From contig MGQN01000036.1 of NCBI GenBank assembly GCA_001797845.1, positions 34,350 through 43,282 of the forward strand: 8,933 nucleotides of DNA, in the 5' to 3' direction. A program made the position numbers and the translations under genes. The DNA is from Deltaproteobacteria bacterium RBG_16_44_11 (GTDB taxonomy: Bacteria > Desulfobacterota > Syntrophia > Syntrophales > Smithellaceae). Shown one piece after another: positions 1 to 5,615 of the stretch (positions are counted from its first letter, which is position 1; every line of letters begins with the position of its first letter). Under the pieces are notes generated by a model. The model was not told the origin of the DNA. It did no database searches and saw only the letters and a list, made by a program, of their open reading frames with translations.

Positions 1-1430
1 GGTGCGACCCAACCATTGGCAAGAATCGTTACCTGCCCCTGGCTGTCCTTAACTGCTACTATTCCACCATTGCCAATAAAAAGGCCGGTAAGGCGCACCG
101 CCTCTTCAAGCAGTCCACCGCCGTTGCGTGACAGGTCCAGCACGATGCCATCCACCTGCCGCCGCCTGGCTTCGGCGAGAAGTCTTTTTACGTCTTCGTA
201 ACTGGACTTGTCGCCCTTCTCTCCGCCATAGAAGGAAGGAAGATCGATTACGCCGAAGCGGTAGGGCCTGCCGTTCACTTGCCGACTCTCGTAGGTGATC
301 TTTGCCTCCTGCTCCTTCACGTCGATCTTGTCGCGTACGATGGTAACGTCGAAGCGCTCCTTGCGCTGGGCCTGCCGCAGGATCGTCAGGGTTACCCGCG
401 TGCCTTTCTTGCCGCGGATCATGCTGACGACGTCGCGCAAATCCATGTCGATGATATCAACGGGCATTTCCCCTTCCTGAGCCACGGCGATGATTCTGTC
501 CTTCGGCTTCAGCAGACCAGTTTTCTCGGCGCCACCTCCGGGAATCAACTCTTCAATGACGGTAAAGCCGGTGTCGCTGCTCAGAAGAGCTCCGATTCCC
601 TCCAGGGAAAGCTTCATCGAAATCTGGAGATCCTCGAGGTCTTTGGGTGACAGGTAGCTTGTGTGCGGATCCAATGCCCCGGCAAAGGCCTCGGCAGCGG
701 TCGTAATGAGCCGTGCAGGATTTTGCTCGACCACCCGCTTCGTCTGTAACTCATAGCGATGGATCTGCCGCTTTTTGGCTGTTGCCAGGTCAATACCGGT
801 GGTGAGTGCATTTTCGATCTGGAATTGCACGATCTTTTTCAGGAGCCCCTGCTTTTCCGCCATTGTCTTCGGATAGGGGCGTTTGTCTACGTTGATATTC
901 AGCTCCACCATATTGTCAGTCCGGAAGTCCGGCCCCAGAATCTTTTTGACGATGGCCTCGTTCTCCCGCGCTCGTGCGACGAGCAGGTCATACACGGGCT
1001 TAAGCGATGCGCAGTCGCCTTTTTCCGCGCTTTCGAACAGGTCCGTGAGAAGCGGTTTGAGCTTCTCCAGATCAGATTCGTACAGCAGTGTTTTAGAGGG
1101 ATCAAGGCGCTTGATCATCTGGTCGATAGCGTGCATCCTGATCTCCGGGGTGGTGCTCTTCATTGCGTAGTGTTTGGCGTGGAATGCTTCCATCAGCCTG
1201 GGAAGCTGGCTGCAGGTAAGGTCTTGGGCTGCCCCGGTGCAGGAGATAAGGAGGATCATCATCAGAATCAGCGGCAGCAGAATATAGAACCTGCCCTTCG
1301 CCCCGTTAGAGAGAGCCCCCAACTCCTGTTGGGTGGTTAATGTCCTGTAAGACAGATGGCGGTTTAATGCCGTCATCTGAAATCGCAAAGCGCCCGTTGC
1401 TCTAACGGGGTTTACTCTTCTGTTGTTCAT
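1..1430 (-). CDS. prc: Tail-specific (C-terminal processing) protease Prc/Tsp, S41 family, 3' end cut off by window
   Basis: This is a partial S41-family processing protease, which in known members degrades or trims periplasmic proteins from their C-termini. The frame is open for 476 codons and runs off the left edge. In order it shows a hydrophobic export segment at about residues 48-63 ending in LISC (possible lipobox, Cys64), a Tsp-type N-terminal helical domain to about 270, a PDZ domain from about 273 to 365 (GIG at 278-280, then LIPGG, AEKTG and RGKKGT), and the start of the S41 core from about 393 (GVIDLPSF, LDLS, NGGG at 436-439, RLTGLFI). The catalytic Ser/Lys residues lie beyond the window. 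The start at 1430 is chosen because AAGGAG lies 7 nt upstream; an ATG at 1436 is too close to it. Residues 7-44 are encoded by an inserted repeat, giving an abnormally long N-region before the export segment. The gene is clearly GC-richer than 2600-6500. Confidence 0.93.
   Translation of the reverse strand, partial: MNNRRVNPVRATGALRFQMTALNRHLSYRTLTTQQELGALSNGAKGRFYILLPLILMMILLISCTGAAQDLTCSQLPRLMEAFHAKHYAMKSTTPEIRMHAIDQMIKRLDPSKTLLYESDLEKLKPLLTDLFESAEKGDCASLKPVYDLLVARARENEAIVKKILGPDFRTDNMVELNINVDKRPYPKTMAEKQGLLKKIVQFQIENALTTGIDLATAKKRQIHRYELQTKRVVEQNPARLITTAAEAFAGALDPHTSYLSPKDLEDLQISMKLSLEGIGALLSSDTGFTVIEELIPGGGAEKTGLLKPKDRIIAVAQEGEMPVDIIDMDLRDVVSMIRGKKGTRVTLTILRQAQRKERFDVTIVRDKIDVKEQEAKITYESRQVNGRPYRFGVIDLPSFYGGEKGDKSSYEDVKRLLAEARRRQVDGIVLDLSRNGGGLLEEAVRLTGLFIGNGGIVAVKDSQGQVTILANGWVA
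1301..1410. repeat. 110-bp inverted-repeat element inside the tsp signal-peptide region
   Basis: The element starts with CCCCGTTAGAG (1301-1311) and ends with its exact reverse complement CTCTAACGGGG (1400-1410). The interior holds a further hairpin, CAGATG-G-CGG (1353-1362) with CCG-T-CATCTG (1370-1379) and a 7-nt loop. It lies wholly within the tsp reading frame and contributes about 37 codons, reading NPVRATGALRF at one end and LSNGA at the other. The interior is unlike that of the four elements at 2631-5020, so the relationship is by ends only. Removing it would leave MNNRRV joined to KGRFYILLPL, an ordinary signal-peptide start, which is why it is called an insertion. Confidence 0.8.
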
Positions 1431-1471
1431 GTTCATGCTCCTTGATCTTTTAGCCGCACTGAGGAAACTAG

Positions 1472-1551
1472 AAACAGCGCCCAGTTAAATTGATACGATA
1501 GTTTAAAAATGTCCACTATTTTATAGACATTTACTGATGGTGGACATTTAC
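1472..1551 (+). repeat. IS-end-like repeat, copy 1
   Basis: This stretch of about 80 bp is repeated at 6418-6495 in the same orientation. Over my hand alignment roughly four bases in five agree, and 25 consecutive bases are identical (1500-1524 and 6445-6469). It contains AAATGTCCAC near 1507 and an inverted GTGGACATTT near 1540, plus ATGTC..GACAT around CACTATTTTATA. Multiple inverted ATGTCCAC words are what one expects of a transposase-binding end. No transposase is present, so it is a solo end or remnant. It fills most of the 168-bp gap between the M48 gene and tsp. Confidence 0.65.
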
Positions 1552-1566
1552 GCGATTAATATCGCG
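1551..1566. other. Short palindrome downstream of the M48 protease gene
   Basis: CGCGAT, a 4-base loop TAAT and ATCGCG form a perfect 6-bp stem 33 bp past the M48 stop codon. It could weakly terminate or stabilise the M48 transcript, but no T-run follows on the minus strand, so a terminator is not supported strongly. Confidence 0.3.
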
Positions 1567-1598
1567 AGGCAGCAGGAGTTTGTTTTCATATTCGGCGG

Positions 1599-2576
1599 TT
1601 ATTTTGTTGTTTTTTTAGCCAATCCCGCGGCAAGTTGTTTGTTTCTGTTAAACTCCGCGGTGTTGACGATTCCTTTTTTAGCAGGGCTTTGCGCGGCCAT
1701 ATCTTTCATCTGCTGTACTCTTTCTTCACTGGGTGGGTGCGTGCTCAGCGCGTCGGAAAGGCTTCTTGTTATAGGATCCCCGCTCTGATTAGCCTTTTTC
1801 TCTACTTCCAGAAGTTTTTCATAAAATCTGCCGACCTGATTTTTATCGTATCCGGCGCCGACCGCAAGCTTAAATCCGATGCGATCCGCTTCCATTTCGT
1901 CTTCGCGGGAATTCACCAGGAATTTGTAATGCTGTGCAAGTAAGCCACCGCCGGCGCCAACAGCGCCTCCGATTAGCGCCGCTTTTGCCAGACACTCGCT
2001 ATCGCCTTTATCGCAAACCAACAATCCAAGACCAACACCGGCGGCCGCGCCGATAACAGCCCCGCCGGCCGCGAATAACCATGTTTTATTGTTTTCTTTT
2101 TCCATCGTGTACATTCTCTCCGCGGCGTGCCGGGCGACAACATGGCCGATTTCATGCGAAACGACTCCAGCCAGTTCCGCTTCGTTGGAAGCCATGGCAA
2201 TAAGCGGCGCGGTCACAAAAACTTTTCCGGCGGGCATCGCGAAGGCGTTTATCTGCGCGACATCAACGACCGTGAAATCATAGTGATAAGGATTGCCCTC
2301 AAGCTTATTCGCCCGGACGATTTTCATGCCGAGATTAGAAATATATTTTTGCAGTTCCTGATTTTTGGCCGAAGGATAATCTTTCTGCATTTTCGGCAGT
2401 GCTTCTTTGGTCAGGCGCTCTTCGTCTTTAACCGTCATGCCGGTTTCCTGGCCGACGTTGGAGCCCTCACGATGGCGCGAGCTGGTTGTAGTAGCGCAAG
2501 ATGTTATGACAAACAACGATAATAGGATGAATATTGTAACGTTCTTTTTCATTCCGTTAGATATCTTTCTGCCCAT
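1599..2576 (-). CDS. M48-family zinc metalloprotease lipoprotein
   Basis: This is a 325-residue exported metalloprotease of the M48 (BepA/LoiP/HtpX-related) type. These proteins act in the periplasm on misfolded outer-membrane or envelope proteins. It has a signal peptide with lipobox ITSC (lipid Cys27), the zinc motif HEIGH at 141-145, a downstream ExxAD at 227-231 giving the third zinc ligand, and NAFAMPAGKVFV at 110-121, typical of the family. Between the zinc motifs is a Gly/Ala-rich hydrophobic insert (about 167-213) with two Cys (188, 195) that may form a hairpin or contact the membrane. The start at 2576 is supported by AAGGTGG 10 nt upstream. An ATG at 2552 also exists but has no ribosome site. 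Residues 5-8 (ISNG) come from a repeat word at 2553-2562. It lies 168 bp before tsp, another envelope protease. The substrate is unknown. Confidence 0.93.
   Translation of the reverse strand: MGRKISNGMKKNVTIFILLSLFVITSCATTTSSRHREGSNVGQETGMTVKDEERLTKEALPKMQKDYPSAKNQELQKYISNLGMKIVRANKLEGNPYHYDFTVVDVAQINAFAMPAGKVFVTAPLIAMASNEAELAGVVSHEIGHVVARHAAERMYTMEKENNKTWLFAAGGAVIGAAAGVGLGLLVCDKGDSECLAKAALIGGAVGAGGGLLAQHYKFLVNSREDEMEADRIGFKLAVGAGYDKNQVGRFYEKLLEVEKKANQSGDPITRSLSDALSTHPPSEERVQQMKDMAAQSPAKKGIVNTAEFNRNKQLAAGLAKKTTK
2553..2562. repeat. Repeat word overlapping the M48 start
   Basis: TCCGTTAGAT is a degenerate copy of the CCCGTTAGAG end. It is read on the minus strand as ATATCTAACGGAATG, encoding ISNGM at the extreme N-terminus of the M48 protease. 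It is a single end without a partner nearby. Confidence 0.5.
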
Positions 2577-2630
2577 ATAAAATTTACCACCTTAAAAGAT
2601 TTTTAAAGATTTTGGTACCTGAGTTATTTT

Positions 2631-2752
2631 ACCCCGTTAGAAATAAATGGAGATTAATACATTTCTTCCATGCTTTACCATGCTCAGAGTTTATTAAAAA
2701 TAAAAAGCGCACATAAGAGACTAAATCTCTAACGAGGTTCATTTCTAGCGGG
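2631..2752. repeat. Inverted-repeat element A, between the lipoprotein and M48 genes
   Basis: The left end ACCCCGTTAGA (2631-2641) is matched with one mismatch by TCTAACGAGGT (2728-2738). A second end word, TTCTAGCGGGA (2742-2752), follows in the same order as in element D. The interior aligns with elements B, C and D through ATACATTTCTTC, TTTACCAT, CTCAG, TTTATTAAAA and ATAAAAA, then AGAG before the right end. It ends only 7 bp from the stop codon of the lipoprotein gene and occupies most of the 183-bp intergenic gap. Confidence 0.75.
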
Positions 2753-2759
2753 ATGAAAA

Positions 2760-3266
2760 TCAGGGTATTCCGCCGCCACCATATCCGCCGGCTCCAACAC
2801 CAGGATCCAGGCCTGCACCACTGGTGCCTTTTACGCTTTCGGGAATTATAATTTGCACTTTATATTTGCAATCTTCATCTTTTATGTTTTCCCAGATATT
2901 TGCTCTGTAATCTTGCGCTATGGAGACAAATCCAAAAATCTCATCGCCGGCTTTTATGGCATAATTGCTAAAGCGCGTGTAGACCTGCTTTTCCACCATG
3001 TCCAGCTCGTCAAGACTCTTTATAGCCATCTCGCGCGGGTAGTCCGTGCAAACCTTTGCGCCTTTTTTAATAAAGACTACTCCCGCAAGTGTCTTGTCCG
3101 GAATGCCTTCGGGATTGTACAGCTTTATGATACGCTCGAACTGAATGTTGGGGATGTCAGTTACTTCGTGCTTCTTGATTATAGTGCCGTATCCGCTGCA
3201 GCCGACCAAAGCCAGCATGACTAACCCGGCAAGAATAAAAATGATGAATGTAAAGGTTTTATTCAT
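2760..3266 (-). CDS. Small lipoprotein with Gly-rich C-terminus, unknown function
   Basis: I do not recognise a family for this 168-residue protein. It has a charged start, a hydrophobic stretch and a classic lipobox LVGC (lipid Cys23), so it should be an outer- or inner-membrane lipoprotein. The middle (about 30-145) is mixed alpha/beta in style with two cysteines near CTDYP and EDCKY that could pair. The tail from about 147 is GTSGAGLDPGVGAGGYGGGG followed by IP, which looks disordered. GGAGGT lies 4-5 nt before the ATG. It sits between the YajG-like gene (86 bp upstream) and the M48 protease (183 bp downstream, containing element A), all on one strand, so co-transcription is possible. Confidence 0.85.
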   Translation of the reverse strand: MNKTFTFIIFILAGLVMLALVGCSGYGTIIKKHEVTDIPNIQFERIIKLYNPEGIPDKTLAGVVFIKKGAKVCTDYPREMAIKSLDELDMVEKQVYTRFSNYAIKAGDEIFGFVSIAQDYRANIWENIKDEDCKYKVQIIIPESVKGTSGAGLDPGVGAGGYGGGGIP

Positions 3267-3288
3267 AATACCTCCAAAATGAATTTAT

Positions 3289-3309
3289 CCCGTAGGGCAA
3301 ACCTGCGGG
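3289..3309. other. GC-rich hairpin between the YajG-like and lipoprotein genes
   Basis: CCCGTAGG and CCTGCGGG pair around a 5-base loop (8-bp stem with one weak pair). It lies in the 86-bp gap, 23 bp upstream of the lipoprotein start. No T-run follows on the minus strand, so it may be an RNA stability or leader structure, or a small repeat remnant. Confidence 0.45.
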
Positions 3310-3340
3310 GTGGGAAGCGTTTTAAGTGAAATTAATTTAT

Positions 3341-3352
3341 CCTGTTGGAAAT
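3341..3352. repeat. Degenerate repeat word touching the YajG-like stop codon
   Basis: CCTGTTGGAAAT differs from CCCGTTAGAAAT at two positions and directly abuts the TAA stop of the gene at 3353-4054. It could be an old end of the same element family or chance resemblance. Confidence 0.35.
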
Positions 3353-4054
3353 TTACCGGTTGAGAACTTCTTTCAGCTTTTGCGCTACATCTTTATCTTT
3401 AAATACTTTTTCGATGGCATCGCCCAGAGCAGTGCTTAACTGCCCACCTAGTTGTTCTTCAGAAAAAGAAACATCATCCTTGGATGACGAGCTTTCGACC
3501 TTACTTTTATATATTATCTTGCCTGTGGCTACATCCGCGAAGATAATGGTCAGCTTCAAACTAGTCTTATAAGCATGACTGAAAACTCCTCTCCAGCAGG
3601 TGACTTCCAGTTCCTCTATGTTGCCGCCGATAATAATTTTGCCGCTTCCCTTCGGCATGGTTCCTTCTTTTAGATCCCATTGCACAATCGGATCTGCAAC
3701 TTTATAACCGGCTTTTTTCAAATATGCCTTAATGCCGTCAGCGACAGCCTTTGTTTGTGTAACATCCTTGGGATATACGGGATTTCTTGTATCGTCTCTT
3801 TCTCTCACCCGACCGATTTCTTTTTTATCATCCACCTGGCGTGTGTCGATGAATTCCGCCACGGAAATGACAGCATTAAGGGCTTTCCCTTCAGCTTTTA
3901 AATATGCCGGAATAACGGCCTTCGCCGCGTCATATCGCATATTAACGCTGTAAAAAATGCCGGCGGCACTGGCACAATCTGATATACCCAAACCAAAAGT
4001 TATCAAAACAAACACTGTAATTATTTTCACGACAAACAAACAATTCTTTTTCAT
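3353..4054 (-). CDS. Exported YajG-like protein of unknown function
   Basis: This is a 233-residue periplasmic or membrane-anchored protein. A signal peptide covers about residues 1-30 (hydrophobic core, ASA-A cleavage site). Cys27 is preceded by Asp, so a lipobox is not convincing. The mature part begins with FIDTR, then has VADGIKAYLKKAGYKV, GGNIEELEVTCW, LKLTIIFADVATGKIIYKSKV and a final amphipathic helix. This order (short Asp-Thr-Arg loop, helix with Gly-Tyr, two beta-strands around a conserved acidic LE, final helix) resembles the YajG family of small lipoproteins and related ABC-auxiliary folds; that assignment is tentative. AAGGAGG lies 5-6 nt before the start, the strongest ribosome site in the window. 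The leader contains a 12-bp hairpin made from repeat words. Role unknown. Confidence 0.87.
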   Translation of the reverse strand: MKKNCLFVVKIITVFVLITFGLGISDCASAAGIFYSVNMRYDAAKAVIPAYLKAEGKALNAVISVAEFIDTRQVDDKKEIGRVRERDDTRNPVYPKDVTQTKAVADGIKAYLKKAGYKVADPIVQWDLKEGTMPKGSGKIIIGGNIEELEVTCWRGVFSHAYKTSLKLTIIFADVATGKIIYKSKVESSSSKDDVSFSEEQLGGQLSTALGDAIEKVFKDKDVAQKLKEVLNR

Positions 4055-4072
4055 ATTTTCCTCCTTTACCCC

Positions 4073-4107
4073 GCCCCATTAGAGATAATGATAAGCTCTA
4101 ACGGGGC
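4073..4107 (-). repeat. Repeat-derived hairpin in the leader of the YajG-like gene
   Basis: GCCCCATTAGAG (4073-4084) and CTCTAACGGGGC (4096-4107) form a 12-bp inverted repeat with an 11-nt loop. In minus-strand RNA the single mismatch becomes a G-U pair, so the stem is continuous. It ends about 10 nt upstream of the AAGGAGG of the gene at 4054. It could stabilise the mRNA, block upstream ribosomes or act as an attenuator. A further partial word TCGTTAGA follows at 4108-4115. Confidence 0.6.
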
Positions 4108-4117
4108 TCGTTAGATG

Positions 4118-4192
4118 TTGAAATTATTATATACCTTCTATGATTTGTCATCCGCAACTTTGATTAAAAAATAAAAATCAGTCACAAGTTAG
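4118..4192. repeat. Interior of inverted-repeat element B
   Basis: This stretch aligns with the interiors of A, C and D (TTATTATATACCTTCT, ATTTGTCATC, TTTGATTAAAAA, ATAAAAATCAGTCACAAG). It is flanked on the left by the 4073-4115 end words and on the right directly by element C, so B and C sit in tandem. The ends of B are rearranged compared with the others. Confidence 0.55.
4126..4157 (-). promoter_or_regulatory. Possible promoter of the YajG-like gene inside element B
   Basis: On the minus strand TTGCGG (4157-4152) is followed after 18 bp by TATATA, which overlaps a perfect TATAAT at 4131-4126. Transcription would begin near 4120 and run through the hairpin leader into the gene at 4054. The -35 match is only fair. 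If real, the mobile element supplies the promoter. Confidence 0.35.
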
Positions 4193-4195
4193 TTC

Positions 4196-4305
4196 ATCCC
4201 GTTAGAGATAGGTGTAGATCATAACATATCATATATAATTTACCATCTTTGGTGCTTTTTAAATACGTAAACATAGTTCATAAGTCATCTAATCTCTAAC
4301 GGGAT
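4196..4305. repeat. Inverted-repeat element C, 110 bp with perfect 14-bp ends
   Basis: ATCCCGTTAGAGAT (4196-4209) is matched exactly by ATCTCTAACGGGAT (4292-4305). The interior carries the family words ATAACATATCA, ATTTACCATC, TTTTTAAATA and AAACATAGTTCATAAG. The right end runs directly into the stop codon (TGA, 4308-4306) of the DUF4124-like gene. The sequence AAATGAATCCCG at that junction is identical to the corresponding stretch of element D, so the stop is part of the repeat. Confidence 0.85.
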
Positions 4306-4821
4306 TCATTTATAAACTTTTTTAACTATACATGACTTGCTCGTATTTTTGAAATAGAGTTCGCCGGGAACATCAGACCAATCCAACAAAGCTTCATCAA
4401 TATCTGCCAACTCAAAACAAGCGTTGGTTTTGATAATCATGCGTGTAAAAATATCCTGATATAAATTACTGGCGATTTTCTTAATTGTTAATCTATATAC
4501 ACCGGATTCAATGCCCCTGCCATCCTTAACTGCTTTGCGTTTTCTGTTTTTACCTTTATTCCGTTCATCCTCTTCATCAGTTAATGCATTGTCCCTTCCC
4601 CAATGTAAGCGCTCCTCTGAGTTTGAATCTTGATACGAATTACTCTGCCTGGTATTGAAGTTAATAGTAGTTTCTTCAGGAGGTATGTTTGTTACAACGA
4701 GAGTGCCGTCTTTATCTGTGTGCGTGTAAATTTCCTCCCCCCAGACATTCCCGGACATCATAGACAAGGTCGTCATTAGCAAAAAAAGTAGAATAACTAT
4801 TTTTACCCCGTTAGAAATCAT
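4306..4821 (-). CDS. Small secreted DUF4124-like protein
   Basis: The protein has 171 residues from the start chosen here. A signal peptide (residues 1-28, ending NVWG-EE) is followed by IYTHTDKDGTLVVTNIPPEE, which has the pattern of the DUF4124 domain (Tyr, Asp-Gly, then Asn-Ile-Pro-Pro). A charged, low-complexity linker (about 50-95, rich in Glu, Arg, Lys) leads to a C-terminal domain (YRLTIKKIASNLYQDIF, KTNACFELAD, LYFKN, SCIVKKVYK) with two cysteines that may pair in the periplasm. The function of DUF4124 proteins is not established. I prefer ATG 4821, which has AGGA 5 nt upstream; an in-frame ATG at 4869 would add 16 residues without a good ribosome site. The first codons (MISNGV) and the stop codon both derive from CCCGTTAGA repeat words. 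Confidence 0.8.
   Translation of the reverse strand: MISNGVKIVILLFLLMTTLSMMSGNVWGEEIYTHTDKDGTLVVTNIPPEETTINFNTRQSNSYQDSNSEERLHWGRDNALTDEEDERNKGKNRKRKAVKDGRGIESGVYRLTIKKIASNLYQDIFTRMIIKTNACFELADIDEALLDWSDVPGELYFKNTSKSCIVKKVYK
4805..4818. repeat. Repeat word at the start of the DUF4124-like gene
   Basis: ACCCCGTTAGAAAT is a full end word of the family. Read on the minus strand it gives ATTTCTAACGGGGT immediately after the start codon, encoding ISNGV. It has no interior attached and is separated from element D by 71 bp. Confidence 0.65.
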
Positions 4822-4889
4822 TTTTATCCTACTGTAAACCTTACTGTTATTAGTATAAAACATACACATGGTGCAGGATACGCTATTTC

Positions 4890-5020
4890 ATCCCGTTAGA
4901 GATAGAGATAGGGAACGATTAATTACATTCCTTCTGTAATTTACCATTCTCAGCGCTTATTGAAACATAAAAATAGTGCATAATCATTTAGGCTCTAACG
5001 GGATTCATTTCTAACGGGGT
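4890..5020. repeat. Inverted-repeat element D, downstream of the broken toxin
   Basis: ATCCCGTTAGAG (4890-4901) pairs exactly with CTCTAACGGGAT (4993-5004), giving a 115-bp unit. A second outer word, TTTCTAACGGGGT (5008-5020), follows. The interior has ATTACATTCCTTCTGTAAT, which is itself a 6-bp stem around TTCCTTC, then TTTACCATTCTCAG, CTTATTGAAA, ATAAAAAT and GTGCATAA. It is the best preserved copy of the A-D type. Its right end encodes LTPLEMNPVRA and the stop at the end of the toxin fragment. Confidence 0.82.
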
Positions 5021-5341
5021 TAATCCCCGCAGTGTGTTAAACCGCTCGAATATATCCTGCCTTAAATCATCTATATACGCGTCCGGACCGTTTTCCTGCT
5101 CGACCAAAAGAGGACCCGGACTTGATATCCTTTCAAAATAACTTGAGAGGTTTTCAATAAAATTATTAAAATATTTATTTTCCTTGTAGCAAGATATTTC
5201 TTCCATAATGATGTCAATATCTGGCGCGTATCGCAGAATAAAATACATGTAATATAAATCCTTTGCTTGCTTCTTTTTATTTTCTCTATCAATAAAAACC
5301 ACTCCCTTATGGTATAGAAAAGCCGAAGGTTTTGGACAATT
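4988..5341 (-). pseudogene. C-terminal fragment of an AbiEii-like nucleotidyltransferase toxin
   Basis: Reading in one frame from 5341 gives NCPKPSAFLYHKGVVFIDRE, then NKKKQAKDLYYMYFILRYAP, an IEEIS-like helix, and SSPGPLLVEQENGPDAYIDD before LRQDIFERF. This has the look of the C-terminal half of the nucleotidyltransferase toxins paired with AbiEi-type antitoxins. There is no proper start: only a GTG at 5302 in mid-domain. The N-terminal half lies just upstream in another frame, and the part that should join them is missing. The last 11 codons (LTPLEMNPVRA) and TAA come from repeat element D, so the native C-terminus is lost or masked. The product is unlikely to be active. Confidence 0.7.
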
Positions 5342-5615
5342 AATAATATATGATTTGTTCGTCCTGTAAATGGCGTTCGCCGTAATTCAAAGAAGAAAGA
5401 GTTTGGAAAATTGTCTTAGGATAATTCCGGGTAATGGATTGATCCACGCCGAAATCAATATCGGCTGTGGTGACCGGACTCTTTATGAAATTCTTCCAAT
5501 AAAAATTTGAATATATGTATGGCATCCAGCCGCCGACAAGCGTAAGGTCAGGCAGATAATCTTTCAGATCTTCCAAGACGTTAAAAAATATGGATTCGAT
5601 TTTATCATGATCCAT
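5340..5615 (-). pseudogene. N-terminal fragment of an AbiEii-like nucleotidyltransferase toxin
   Basis: This 91-residue frame holds the nucleotidyltransferase signature: LVGGW at 26-30 and ADIDFG at 51-56 with the paired Asp of the polymerase-beta fold. It then continues to YGERHLQDEQ and stops at TAA after IIYY. The remaining toxin (KPSAFLYHKG onward) resumes 4 nt later in a different frame. Toxins of this group are usually well over 200 residues with a middle section between these two parts, so a deletion plus frameshift is inferred. The start ATG overlaps the antitoxin stop by 11 nt, a normal translationally coupled arrangement for AbiE loci. Intact relatives block growth by nucleotide transfer, reported on tRNA or using GTP; this copy should be inert. 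Confidence 0.75.

Noticed and set aside
279..1340. Long plus-strand open frames at 279-650 and 759-1340
   Set aside because: They lie opposite the tsp gene, whose minus-strand frame is continuous and shows Tsp and PDZ motifs. The plus frames show no recognisable domain.
1551..1566. Rho-independent terminator for the M48 gene
   Set aside because: The stem is short and no T-run follows it on the minus strand, so it is kept only as a palindrome.
4822..4869. Upstream start at 4869 for the DUF4124-like gene
   Set aside because: It has no ribosome site and adds a polar 16-residue stretch before a normal signal peptide. ATG 4821 has AGGA at proper spacing.
2631..5020. CRISPR array
   Set aside because: The repeated words are inverted pairs at irregular distances, and the intervening sequences are related to one another instead of being unique spacers.
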